Shown: positions 19,401 to 27,483, counted from the stretch's first letter. The stretch: DNA of 64,000 nt from Photobacterium sp. CCB-ST2H9 (GCF_023151555.2 NZ_CP100425.1:186001-250000), one strand, 5' to 3'. Made by a program: numbers and translations. Notes: generated by a model not told the origin, from the letters alone.

Positions 19401-19484
19401 TTCCTGGAGGAACCTGAAACCAGTTTTTCAGCATTATCTGGCAATTTCATGTTCTCTGGCCGGAATGCGTCTTCGCATGAGTGA
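16428..19484 (+). CDS. NRPS A-T-C
   Basis: 1018 residues. Adenylation domain about 1-490: TSGSTGRPKG near 152, YVYGPTECA, LTGDLVKRRPDG, GRKDRQIKIQGYRVE and NQNGKIDR. Carrier domain about 505-570: FFLLGGTSVLAI, with Ser near 533. Condensation domain about 590-1010: VHHTVYDGWS, a fully canonical HHxxxDG. Pocket residues by manual alignment: D-V-W-F-V-G-V-I-F-K, not assigned. It accepts the dipeptide from the preceding protein as residue 3 is loaded, and its own condensation domain joins the tripeptide to residue 4 on the next protein. Begins 2 bp after the previous stop. Confidence 0.93.
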   Translation: MYSVNQSRLLQSLESIAARHCQKTAVIYQDQAVTYAELYALAEEYQQRLHRCSPGSDYVYLYLDKGIELIAAILAVIQSGRAFIPVDANTPPLRLNQILDDVAHACVLTEKRLAANIDSRIPFDCLDEATEGKDTSLPGKATTDRSSCYAIYTSGSTGRPKGAIISHQALLNVIEQSIAEMAIASGSKILQFSSIGFDVSVWEIFTSLLSGSTLVIATNAQRYDLDALQTLIHDQAVDTAFFMSTFLTHLLPGQFPTIKTVVTGGEMFGEKIVAQWADGKALYYVYGPTECAIFQSIVPCAKNGPAVPTVGHPIANMHFHLYDVAGSEGDVFELGISGIGVGYGYLNRETLTKEKFVQDHQAGVIYLTGDLVKRRPDGELDFYGRKDRQIKIQGYRVEIGEIENTVLRQQGVESCCVVVVELAQSKLLYAYVASLPGSDVNETCLLASLKAALPGYMIPAHIKLTDRLPKNQNGKIDRNLLKEQATESLKNQSARSPEVLTEHEAILAEYWKKLLKVETVGQDDDFFLLGGTSVLAIRLVAELAGYALKFSDILELRTLAKVAEKMVPVVSVTEETTAVNAQTGKTKATHTQASIWFASLSSERTDIYDLSYAYQIYGNIDCALLLKTLTALLNKHESLRTSLRLEGEQILLEVGDAEKMIRQHDLSAEPAEIVQQRVEEALRQPLDVEHGSFSAVDVFDAGDEIFLVLKVHHTVYDGWSHDVFLKELESIYLGYCHGDASAAAEEALPVAGIYQPKVVTDTEREAAWLYWRQILNHDAVATVPVCAERNSVPSGHGGQSSRKLDARLAASLRQFALDNKQTLFVVLASLVQLVIRSYSASEQVRLGTVRANREQKARLDQIGLYAETFLLNNVITEQSSLSHVVSACERSLIESARHDCISYIELVSEFPSAAIQYWVTVVETEFEPFHEETSIQWKKLPLEVETNLFDLSFIFELDNDDIDLNLVFARDVYSEGKISEISDRFEQIAACFLEEPETSFSALSGNFMFSGRNASSHE

Positions 19485-19511
19485 TTTCACCAGACTGTTT
19501 AGGATTTGCGA

Positions 19512-21245
19512 ATGTCTGTTTTTAAAAGTGTGCTAGAGCTCTATCGCAGCTCGCCAAGTTTTCTCAGTGAACATCCTGCAATTTATACGGATAGCGGGGT
19601 GATGTCATATCGTGAATTAGAGTACCGGGCAAATGCTGTCCGGGATCTCTTATCCCGGCAAGGGGTTTGCCAGGGAGAGGTTGTCAGTGTTTGTCTGCCC
19701 AAATCAGCAGATGCTGTGGCGGTCATGCTTGGCGTGATGAAGGCCGGAGCGGTCTACCACCCATTGAATTTTGATGCGCCGCCTGAGCGCAATCATCGGA
19801 TTCTGGCTGATGTGCAGCCGAAGATCATCGTCCATACCGACAGCACATGCTGTTATGCCAGACACTATCCGGTGATCGCTCTTTCTGCAGATCTTGCGCA
19901 TGCGAATCCGGGGCAGGACGCACTTATCAATCCAGAAGATGCGGCTTATGTTGTCTCGACGTCGGGCTCAACAGGGCATCCGAATTCAGTCGTGATTCGT
20001 CATGAATCGATTGAAAATTACATCACCTGGAAGCTGGCGTATTACCAGTTTCATGCCGGGAGTATGAAGTTACAGTTTGCTCCCTTGTCGTTTGACAGCG
20101 CTATCTCGGACATTTTGTCGATGTTGTGCTGTGGCGGTGCTTTGTATCTGGTTTCGGCAGACAAGCGTGCGAACTGTGACTATATCATCGATGTGATCGG
20201 CCGGTATCCCATCACGTCTTTTGCCATTGTTCCGAGCCTGTATAAGCGACTGTTGTGCTTTTCCGGTGATGTCGCGCATTCACTGGATACAATTACACTG
20301 GCAGGGGAAGAGGTCACGGCAGAGGTACTGGCGGAGCACAGGCGTCAGTTCCCGGCTGTCAGGGTGGTGAATGAATACGGTCCATGCGAGTGTACGATTG
20401 GTGTCGCCGCATCGGATGTCACGCATCATGCGGGTTCGGAACCGCCGCCTATCGGCCGTGCTATTGCCAATACTGATGTGTTCATCCGCGACGCAGCTCC
20501 GGATGCCGCCGGGCGATATACCGGAGAAATTTGTATTGTGGGTATCAGTGTCGGAAACGGTTATTTAGGCAGAGAGCCTGAAACATGTCTGAAGTTCCTG
20601 CATCATCCCGACACTAATGCGCCATATTACTGCACGGGTGATCTGGGATATGTGAATTCAGCAGGTGAGCTGGTCTTTGCCGGCCGGAAAGAGCGTACAG
20701 TCAAGGTGGCCGGAAACCGGGTCAATCTGATTGAAGTTGAAACGGCCATGAATCAGGTACAAGGTGTTTCGCAATCCGCGGTTATTTTCCATGAAGAGCG
20801 GTTAAAAGCACTTTGTGTGGCAGATCGAACTGTGGCATCAATTCGCCATGCTCTGTCTGAGAAGATTCCGGATTATATGATACCTTCGGTCATTCAATTA
20901 TCGGAAACTTTGCCAATCAGCCAAAATGGCAAGAAAGATTATCATCAGATAGCAGATATATTTTCACAGCAGGCCAAACAAATGGATACGACTGATTTTC
21001 GGGTTGAAAACGTCGTGACGCAGTACTGGAAAAAAATATTAAATGTTCAATCTTGCGAGCTGACAGACAATTTTTTTGATATTGGCGGGAATTCTCTCCT
21101 GTTTATCGATTTAATAATGGAAATAACAAAAGCTTTTGATATCAGTATTGACCTGTCACAGCTGCTGGAAAAGTTAACGCTTCAGGATCAAATATCCTAT
21201 ATTGAGAACTTAATAAAAGATAAGTCTAAGGAAATAAATGAATAA
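19512..21245 (+). CDS. NRPS terminal A-T module without release domain
   Basis: 577 residues. Adenylation domain about 1-490 with TSGSTGHPNS near 150; the usual PKG Lys-Gly is replaced by Asn-Ser. It also has NEYGPCECT, CTGDLGYVN, GRKERTVKVAGNRVN and SQNGKKDY. Carrier domain about 505-570 has FFDIGGNSLLFI. Nothing follows it: no thioesterase, reductase or terminal condensation domain, so the chain must be freed by another protein or by attack from an outside nucleophile. Pocket residues by manual alignment: D-S-S-A-T-A-E-I-G-K, sharing D-S and Glu322 with the second adenylation domain. ATG 19512 has AGGA 7 bases upstream; a TTG at 19506 was rejected. Overlaps the MFS gene by 8 bases. Confidence 0.92.
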   Translation: MSVFKSVLELYRSSPSFLSEHPAIYTDSGVMSYRELEYRANAVRDLLSRQGVCQGEVVSVCLPKSADAVAVMLGVMKAGAVYHPLNFDAPPERNHRILADVQPKIIVHTDSTCCYARHYPVIALSADLAHANPGQDALINPEDAAYVVSTSGSTGHPNSVVIRHESIENYITWKLAYYQFHAGSMKLQFAPLSFDSAISDILSMLCCGGALYLVSADKRANCDYIIDVIGRYPITSFAIVPSLYKRLLCFSGDVAHSLDTITLAGEEVTAEVLAEHRRQFPAVRVVNEYGPCECTIGVAASDVTHHAGSEPPPIGRAIANTDVFIRDAAPDAAGRYTGEICIVGISVGNGYLGREPETCLKFLHHPDTNAPYYCTGDLGYVNSAGELVFAGRKERTVKVAGNRVNLIEVETAMNQVQGVSQSAVIFHEERLKALCVADRTVASIRHALSEKIPDYMIPSVIQLSETLPISQNGKKDYHQIADIFSQQAKQMDTTDFRVENVVTQYWKKILNVQSCELTDNFFDIGGNSLLFIDLIMEITKAFDISIDLSQLLEKLTLQDQISYIENLIKDKSKEINE

Positions 21246-22515
21246 CGAAAATGGAATCAGCAAGAATAAAAACTTCCTTTTGCTGGTACAGGGAATGTTT
21301 GTCAGTGTCTTCGGTGCACAGTGTTACTTTATTGCCGAATCTCTGGTTGTAAAACATCATACGGAATCCGGCGTGATGGTCGGAATAACACTGGCACTGT
21401 CAGCCATTCCTTATCTGATCTTTGGGACGCTCGGCGGCGCCTTTGCAGATCGCTATAACAGAAAAAACATCATTGTATGGTGTGATGTCATTTCAGCGCT
21501 GGCGGTGTTGAGTCTGGCTTTTGCGCTCTTCCTCGACATAGATTTCCTGGTTGTCCCGTCTGTCATCCTGGCTGGAATCACGCTCAACATTGTGATGTGC
21601 TTTTTTAACCCGGCCAGCCGGGCAATGATGCCGATGCTGGTGGATAAAAGCCAGTTACTGAAAGCCAATTCGTTGTTCAGAACGTTAAAGAACATCAGTG
21701 AGGTCCTGGGCCAGTCTTGTGCCGGATTTCTTTATACCTTGCTGGGTCCGGCAATGCTGTTCTTTATCAACGGGATCACGTATTTGTCTTCAGCCGCTTC
21801 TGAATCAAGGATTAAAGTTGCGTCACCGGAACACGCTGCGGATGAAGCGCAAGGTAAGCAGGGCCTTGGGGCACAAATCAAAGAAGGTTTCTCGATTGCC
21901 GCCAAAGTGCCGGGTTTGTTAGCTGTGATTATCGCGCTGGGTCTGATGGATTTATTTCTGGCCCCTTTAATGACCTTTTTACCGTTCTTTGTTGAAAACT
22001 CTCTGGGTCTGAGCACTTACTGGTTCGGGATTATGTTCGCCGCGCTGTCCGTCGGGGCCGTATTGGGCAGCTCTCTGAGTGGCCTGATCAAAATCCCGGA
22101 GCGCATTGCCCCGGTATTGATTCCAGCATTTCTGGTCGGCACCGGTTTATCCCGATTATTCATGGGACTTTCCGGGAGTCCCTGGCTGGTCTTTGTCTGC
22201 ATTTTAATGGAAACCGCGACAGCCGTTATTTTCTCCATTCGTGCAGAAGTGATTATTCAGAGTAACGTCGAATCAAAATACCACGGCCGGGTCTTTGGAT
22301 TGCTGGGCATGGTGATGGGCGTCTTTACTCCGATCGGTATGGCGCTGGGCGGTGTACTGGTTGATTTAGCGCAGGACCGTCTGGCGGATTATATTACCGG
22401 CTCGGGTATTGCACTGACGCTGATTGCCGTTTCATTCATGCTGAGCCGTAATTACCGGCAGTTCTTCAAGGTCAAAAAGGATGACTCCGTCCAAAATGAT
22501 GAAGCAATTGCCTGA
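21238..22515 (+). CDS. MFS exporter, EntS-like, probably for the locus product
   Basis: 425 residues with about 12 hydrophobic segments. The cytoplasmic loop motif after the second segment reads GGAFADRYNRKNI, the conserved G-x3-D-R-x2-R of major facilitator proteins. The general pattern resembles the EntS/enterobactin exporter and macrolide-efflux branch. An inner-membrane proton-driven efflux pump for the NRPS product is the natural reading. Its start (ATGAATAA) overlaps the stop of the last NRPS gene and has AAGGA upstream, so translation is coupled to synthesis. The frame ends before a non-coding gap of 112 bases. Confidence 0.88.
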   Translation: MNNENGISKNKNFLLLVQGMFVSVFGAQCYFIAESLVVKHHTESGVMVGITLALSAIPYLIFGTLGGAFADRYNRKNIIVWCDVISALAVLSLAFALFLDIDFLVVPSVILAGITLNIVMCFFNPASRAMMPMLVDKSQLLKANSLFRTLKNISEVLGQSCAGFLYTLLGPAMLFFINGITYLSSAASESRIKVASPEHAADEAQGKQGLGAQIKEGFSIAAKVPGLLAVIIALGLMDLFLAPLMTFLPFFVENSLGLSTYWFGIMFAALSVGAVLGSSLSGLIKIPERIAPVLIPAFLVGTGLSRLFMGLSGSPWLVFVCILMETATAVIFSIRAEVIIQSNVESKYHGRVFGLLGMVMGVFTPIGMALGGVLVDLAQDRLADYITGSGIALTLIAVSFMLSRNYRQFFKVKKDDSVQNDEAIA

Positions 22516-22627
22516 GTCTATTGCGCTGTAAGTTGAGTCAAATATTCAAAACAACATTCTGTTTTTCCGGCGGGATGTTGTTTGTTACTTATTTCATTTC
22601 TGATACCGGTTTGAAAGGGGTTTTCAA

Positions 22628-23680
22628 TTGGACCATCGTGACTTAGGACTGAAACAGTCGATATTTCAGCATATCGGGGAACACAGCATTGAAGCGCTGT
22701 TCCGGGTCTCCAAAGACTATGGAAAAAAGTACGGCGTGATCGGTGTTGTAAATGGCGAACTGACGGAGCGAGAAGTTTCCCGTCTTCAGCTTGAATCAGA
22801 TGAACGTCCTGTGATTGGTGACTGGGTGATTTGCCAGGAACTGCAGGGGGAGCATGTGATCACTGAGCTTTTGCCTCGTGAAACTCAGCTTGCCCGGACC
22901 CGCTCCAGCGGAACGCAGCAGGCAATCGCGGCCAATATCTCTCATATTTTCATTACGACCTCCATGAATGCGGAGTTCAATCTGAACCGCCTGGAGCGCT
23001 ATCTGGTCCTGGCTAAAGCGTCGGGTGTTCAGCCGACGATTGTGCTCACGAAGCGCGATTTGGTGGATGACCCGTCGGAGTATGTCGATCAAATTACCCG
23101 GCTTGATCCCAGCCTGCTGGTATTACCGATCAGCACCCAAACGGGCGAGGGACTCGAAGAGTTGCTGTCCTTAATTCAAAAAACTGATACCTGTGTGCTG
23201 ATTGGCTCGTCAGGGGTCGGAAAAAGCTCGCTGATCAACTTCCTGCTCGGGGAAGAGGTACTGGAGACGCTGGCCGTCAGTGATGAAGGGGCCCGGGGCA
23301 GCCATACAACGTCGAACCGATTCCTGTTCATGCTGCCGACCGGCGGACTAATTATCGATTCTCCGGGGTTACGCCAGGTTGGCATCGGGGCATCGACGAA
23401 AAATGTTGAGGAAACCTTCTCCGATGTTGAGTTGCTGGCAAATGACTGCCGTTACCGTAATTGCACCCATGAGAAGGAAGAGGGCTGCGCCATTCAGGCC
23501 GCATTAGCTGACGGCAGTCTGTCACCCAGACGTTATAAGTCGTATCTGAAGCTGATGACTGAATCACGTTATGCGGATGACCCTGAAGCATTCCAGCGCG
23601 AGCGGCACAGACAGTGGCGTCAGGTGACCAAGAACCGGAAAGAAAAAGAGAAAGTTCTGGGACGGTACAAAGAGTTTTAA
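22628..23680 (+). CDS. RsgA-family (YjeQ) ribosomal small-subunit GTPase, second-type copy
   Basis: 350 residues with the circularly permuted GTPase order: G4 (LTKRDL) before G1 (GSSGVGKSSLIN) and G3 (DSPGL), preceded by an OB-fold-like region. The zinc motif C-x4-C-x-H-x5-C is intact (CRYRNCTHEKEEGC). RsgA binds the immature 30S subunit and helps its late maturation. The switch region reads GSHTTSNR rather than the usual GRHTTT, and the Lys/Arg-rich N-terminus of housekeeping RsgA is absent. The gene starts with TTG, supported by AAGGGG 7 bases upstream. Location in an NRPS locus, away from the usual orn or psd neighbourhood, suggests an extra copy. Self-protection against a 30S-binding product is possible. 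Confidence 0.85.
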   Translation: MDHRDLGLKQSIFQHIGEHSIEALFRVSKDYGKKYGVIGVVNGELTEREVSRLQLESDERPVIGDWVICQELQGEHVITELLPRETQLARTRSSGTQQAIAANISHIFITTSMNAEFNLNRLERYLVLAKASGVQPTIVLTKRDLVDDPSEYVDQITRLDPSLLVLPISTQTGEGLEELLSLIQKTDTCVLIGSSGVGKSSLINFLLGEEVLETLAVSDEGARGSHTTSNRFLFMLPTGGLIIDSPGLRQVGIGASTKNVEETFSDVELLANDCRYRNCTHEKEEGCAIQAALADGSLSPRRYKSYLKLMTESRYADDPEAFQRERHRQWRQVTKNRKEKEKVLGRYKEF

Positions 23681-23789
23681 CCATTCCCGTAACTGTCTTT
23701 CCTTATGTTTATCGGGTGGTTTCTGAGAGTCAGTGAGTACAGATGAAAGCTTCACTTGATGAAGCCCCCTTTGCCAATTGAACAGAACG

Positions 23790-24206
23790 ATGGAATTTAC
23801 TTTAAAAATTTACAGCAATGACATTGCCGTCTATCGCCTGTCTGATCTCTCGGGTCTGTCATTTCCGGAAGATTGCGGATTTTTTAATTTATCCGTAACG
23901 GGTGATGAAATCTCGTTAATGTGTGATGTGCAGCGTTTGTCGTCTGAATACCAGGGATGGCTGGACCGGAAAGCAACGTCCGTCAGCAAAGACTGGTCCT
24001 GCCTGCGGGTGGATGGGGATCTGCCTTTTGATATTGTCGGCGTGATCGCGACCTTAACCGGCCACATCGCCTCGATAGGCATCAGTCAGTTTGCTGTCTG
24101 TACGCATGATCGGGATTATGTTCTGGTGCCGAATACGCAGCGGCATCAAGTGATCACTCACTTAAAGACGGTTGGATATCACTTCGTCGATGGTGACCCT
24201 GTGTAA
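23790..24206 (+). CDS. ACT-domain protein (COG3603/CASTOR-like)
   Basis: 138 residues. The sequence FDIVGVIATLTGHIASIGIS is the helix-strand core of an ACT domain, and an N-terminal LSGLSFPEDCGFFNLSVTGDEISLMC segment fits the second ACT-like unit of the small amino-acid-sensing COG3603 family. Such proteins bind amino acids; this one may sense or buffer a precursor. It sits 15 bp before the dioxygenase gene and is probably cotranscribed with it. The ATG at 23790 was chosen over a TTG at 23778, but neither has a good ribosome site. Confidence 0.7.
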   Translation: MEFTLKIYSNDIAVYRLSDLSGLSFPEDCGFFNLSVTGDEISLMCDVQRLSSEYQGWLDRKATSVSKDWSCLRVDGDLPFDIVGVIATLTGHIASIGISQFAVCTHDRDYVLVPNTQRHQVITHLKTVGYHFVDGDPV

Positions 24207-24221
24207 GCGAGGGATGGGACC

Positions 24222-25199
24222 ATGAGCAGGCAAGGAAGCATCAGGATAACGACGGTATTCCCGGAGACGAATTTTATTGCGCGTGTTGAAGCGTCCAGTC
24301 ATGAGATCGGGCTTGCAGCCTGGGTTCGCCAAAATGAAGCACTGGTAAAGAGGCAACTGAAGGAGCAGGGAGGGATCTTGTTCAGGGGCTTTGATATGCC
24401 GGATGATGCTTCATTTCTGAATATGGTGAGGGAGCTGCCATTTGAACCGGTTGATATCAGCCAGTTTGAAGAGGCCACGGAAAGAGAAAAAGTTGCGACG
24501 AATCTGTATACGACCACAGCTTTTCCGGCCAGCGAGACGATTTCATTGCACAGTGACTACTCATCGTCGCTGGATATTTGTCAGTACCTTTGTTTTTTCT
24601 GCCTGACTCCTCCGGGCACCGGTGGTCAAACCCCGGTTGCGGATAACCGCCGGATCTATCACAGGCTGAATCACACATATCGTCAACAGTTTGAAACGCT
24701 GGGCTGGCGATTGGTCCGCCATTACGGCACGGGGCTCGGACTGGACTGGCAGGATACTTTTTTAACGGATTCCCGCCAGGCCGTGGAGAAACATTGTCAG
24801 CATCATGACGTAACAGCCAATTGGGATGGTGATGAATTAAGGACGACACAAACACGAACTGCGGTGATTCTTCATCCTGAAACCGGGGAAAAGTGCTGGT
24901 TTAATCATATTGCTTTCTGGCATGCGGCGAATTTACATCCCGACATTGCTGATGCGATGATCGATGCGGTTGGTAAAGAAAAATTGCCCTTTCAGACGTT
25001 TTTTGGGGATGGTAGTGATATTCCGGATCCGGTGGCACATCATATCCGGGATATTTTACTAGAGGAAAAGCGCATGTTCGACTGGCAGCAGGGCGATGTA
25101 CTTTTATTAGATAACATTTTGACCAGCCATGGCCGGGAATCTTTTTCCGGAGACAGAAGTATCCGGTTATCTGCGTTTCATCAAATGAAGCGGGAGTGA
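24222..25199 (+). CDS. TauD/SyrP-like Fe(II)/2-oxoglutarate dioxygenase
   Basis: 325 residues. The triad is His110-x-Asp112 (SLHSDYSS) and His303 (TSHGRESF), with Arg315 for 2-oxoglutarate. The GGILFRGFDMPDDASF N-terminal block is typical of the TauD/TfdA superfamily and of SyrP-like enzymes, which hydroxylate carrier-bound Asp in syringomycin synthesis. It is longer than true taurine dioxygenases (about 280 residues). Given the NRPS next door, beta-hydroxylation of a carrier-bound residue is the first guess. A sulfonate-cleaving role is the alternative, since a TauE-like gene follows. GAGGG lies 8 bases before the ATG. Confidence 0.82.
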   Translation: MSRQGSIRITTVFPETNFIARVEASSHEIGLAAWVRQNEALVKRQLKEQGGILFRGFDMPDDASFLNMVRELPFEPVDISQFEEATEREKVATNLYTTTAFPASETISLHSDYSSSLDICQYLCFFCLTPPGTGGQTPVADNRRIYHRLNHTYRQQFETLGWRLVRHYGTGLGLDWQDTFLTDSRQAVEKHCQHHDVTANWDGDELRTTQTRTAVILHPETGEKCWFNHIAFWHAANLHPDIADAMIDAVGKEKLPFQTFFGDGSDIPDPVAHHIRDILLEEKRMFDWQQGDVLLLDNILTSHGRESFSGDRSIRLSAFHQMKRE

Positions 25200-25302
25200 T
25201 TTTTTCTTTTTGATTCAATCGATTTATCCCCGCTCACTTCTTGAAACGGTTGTGTTGATTCTGTCGTGAATTCTCGTATTCATCTTTTTCCGAGGTGCTC
25301 AG

Positions 25303-26319
25303 GTGAGTGCATTGAAAAGTGTTTTCAAAGAAAATTTCCTTCCTCAGCAACTGAGTCCGCAGGTTCATTTCTCCAGAACTCTGCTGATTTGTTTTTCTCT
25401 TTTGATTGTATGGTCTGCTGTCTTTCTTAAACCGGGCTGGCTTGAATTATTCGCAGAACATATCGTGATTGCGGTGATGATGGTTGTTGGCTCTTTTGTG
25501 GCAGGTTCAACTCCCCTGGGCGGTGGTGCTGTTGCCTTTCCTGTGATGACGAAACTGCTGTCGACACCCCCGGAATCATCAATGCACTTCTCATTGATGA
25601 TACAAAGCATCGGCATGACGTCCGCATCCATTCTGATCTTGTTGAGCCGCCATCAGTTGCCCTGGCGAGGGATCGCACTCTATCTGGTCGGTTCATTTTC
25701 AGGGTTTTATCTTGTCACCCAGTATTTGTTCGCCACTTTAAGCAGCGCAGAAGTAAAAGTGATGTTCAGTCTGAACATCGCAATTTTCTTGCTGGTTTAT
25801 TTATTTGGTTATTACGCGGATAAATTTAATGAAAGGCAGATTCAGGTTTGCCGCAGGAAGGTGATCACTCTGGTGACATTCGGGTGCCTCGGCGGCGGGA
25901 TGAGTGCTTTTATCGGTTCTGGTGCGGATCTGTTTGCGTTTGCATTGTTCACCATTTACTTTCGGTTAAATATCGTGCAGGCAACGCAGGCCAGTGTGAT
26001 CATTATGGCGACGACGTCCATTTTCGGACTGATCACTTTCCTTTTTCAGGGAACTCAGCCTGCTGAAGTCATTTTTGAATATTGGTATGTTGCCGCTCCC
26101 GTGGTGATTTTCGGTGCTCCGATAGGCGCCTGGGTTTGCTGCAAAGTCAGCAAGAAAGTGATTCATCACATGATCATTGCCCTTTCATCTCTGGAGTTAG
26201 CCTCAACCTTACTGCTGTTGCCATTGGGTGAACGCTCGGCATTGATTTTCTGCTTTCAGCTATTAGTGATGTTTGCACTGTTTAGCTGGAATAAGAAGCA
26301 GATGAGAACGTCAGGATAA
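25303..26319 (+). CDS. TSUP-family membrane transporter (TauE/SafE)
   Basis: 338 residues with roughly eight or nine hydrophobic segments. The GSFVAGSTPLGGGAVAFPV repeat and its second-half counterpart GGGMSAFIGSGADL mark the two-fold TauE/SafE (TSUP) family, which moves sulfite, sulfonates or related organic anions across the inner membrane. GTG start at 25303 with GAGG 7 bases upstream. It is the last gene before the terminator at 26378 and may belong to the biosynthetic locus or to a separate module with the dioxygenase. Substrate unknown. Confidence 0.8.
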   Translation: MSALKSVFKENFLPQQLSPQVHFSRTLLICFSLLIVWSAVFLKPGWLELFAEHIVIAVMMVVGSFVAGSTPLGGGAVAFPVMTKLLSTPPESSMHFSLMIQSIGMTSASILILLSRHQLPWRGIALYLVGSFSGFYLVTQYLFATLSSAEVKVMFSLNIAIFLLVYLFGYYADKFNERQIQVCRRKVITLVTFGCLGGGMSAFIGSGADLFAFALFTIYFRLNIVQATQASVIIMATTSIFGLITFLFQGTQPAEVIFEYWYVAAPVVIFGAPIGAWVCCKVSKKVIHHMIIALSSLELASTLLLLPLGERSALIFCFQLLVMFALFSWNKKQMRTSG

Positions 26320-26377
26320 GCACGCAAGGAAAAGCACAGAACAGCGACAGGGGGCATCCGTACTGTGGTCCCTGAAA

Positions 26378-26408
26378 ACAAAAAGCCCTGCAATGGCAGG
26401 GCTTTTTT
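26378..26408. terminator. Bidirectional rho-independent terminator
   Basis: GCCCTGC-AATG-GCAGGGC with an A-tract before it and T6 after it. It lies between the convergent transporter gene and yicC and so closes the biosynthetic locus. Confidence 0.9.
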
Positions 26409-26431
26409 ACAACTTGATGGTGATGCGGGTA

Positions 26432-27295
26432 TCACTCAATATTCTGGATCTGCTCGCGCATCTGCTCGATCAGCACTTTGAGTTCAACGGCTGAGGCGGT
26501 GATCTCTGTGTTGATGGACTTGGAGGCGAGGGTGTTCGATTCGCGATTGAATTCCTGCATCATGAAGTCCAGACGCCGGCCACAGGCGCCGCCTTTTTTT
26601 AGAATTTTGCGGGTTTCTTTCACGTGAGAATCGAGGCGATCCAGCTCTTCGGCCACATCACTTTTCTGAGCCAGCATAATCAGTTCCTGCTCGACGCGGT
26701 TGGCGTCCAGCTCGACTTTGGCTTCTTCCAGACGCGTCAGAATGCGTTCGCGTTGCCATTGCATGACTTCCGGCATCAGCGCGCGTACTTTGGTGACTTC
26801 TGTCGTGATGGCATCCAGACGCTGATCAATCAGGTCTTTCATGTTCGCGCCTTCGCTGGCTCGGGCGGCGATGAAATCATCCACTGCGCCGTCAAATGCA
26901 GTCAGCAGTTCCTGATTGATGATGTCCATGTCCTGTTCCGGGGTTTCCATCACGCCCGGCCAGTTCAGCACCTGAAACGGACCAATATTGCCTTCACCGG
27001 CGGTTTCTTTTACCCAGCTGGCGGCTTTGATCACCTGCTTGGCTAAAGATTCATTGATACGCAGTTCTGTGTTGGCAGCCGGGTTGGCTTCAAAGCGCAG
27101 GCTGCATTCGACCTTGCCGCGTGCTAGACGCTGACGAAAACGCTCGCGCAGGACAGGTTCCAGACTGCGGAACTGCTCTGGCAGGCGCAGATAAGTTTCC
27201 AGATATCGTTGGTTAACCGAACGGATTTCCCAAACGGCGCTGCCCCAGTCGCCTTTAACTTCGCGACGGGCATAGGCGGTCATACTGTGAATCAT
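26432..27295 (-). CDS. yicC: YicC-family endoribonuclease
   Basis: 287 residues, the normal length. The N-terminus MIHSMTAYARREVKGDWGSAVWEIRSVNQRYLE and the C-terminal domain FMMQEFNRESNTLASKS are both diagnostic of YicC, an RNase linked to decay of small RNAs in enterics. It is divergent from rph, the usual arrangement in gammaproteobacteria, with about 190 bp between them holding both promoters. Nothing unusual in the sequence. Confidence 0.95.
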   Translation of the reverse strand: MIHSMTAYARREVKGDWGSAVWEIRSVNQRYLETYLRLPEQFRSLEPVLRERFRQRLARGKVECSLRFEANPAANTELRINESLAKQVIKAASWVKETAGEGNIGPFQVLNWPGVMETPEQDMDIINQELLTAFDGAVDDFIAARASEGANMKDLIDQRLDAITTEVTKVRALMPEVMQWQRERILTRLEEAKVELDANRVEQELIMLAQKSDVAEELDRLDSHVKETRKILKKGGACGRRLDFMMQEFNRESNTLASKSINTEITASAVELKVLIEQMREQIQNIE

Positions 27296-27483
27296 TGGCG
27301 ATGGCCCTTAAGAAATGATGGCTAGATTATACGCACCAGTGCAGATAATGGAAATTGATCCGTATCGTCAGGCGGGTTCAGGGCGTGCAACAGGGCGGAG
27401 ATCTGGCTATAATCGCCGGTCAATGTCTGCGGGTCGCCGAGCGGCCTGTCCTCAGCACCCAATATCAGCCAAGGTGGAATCCG

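Noticed and set aside
24222..25199. Straight call as taurine dioxygenase TauD
   Set aside because: It is about 40 residues too long, and its NRPS context and N-terminal block fit SyrP-like enzymes at least as well.
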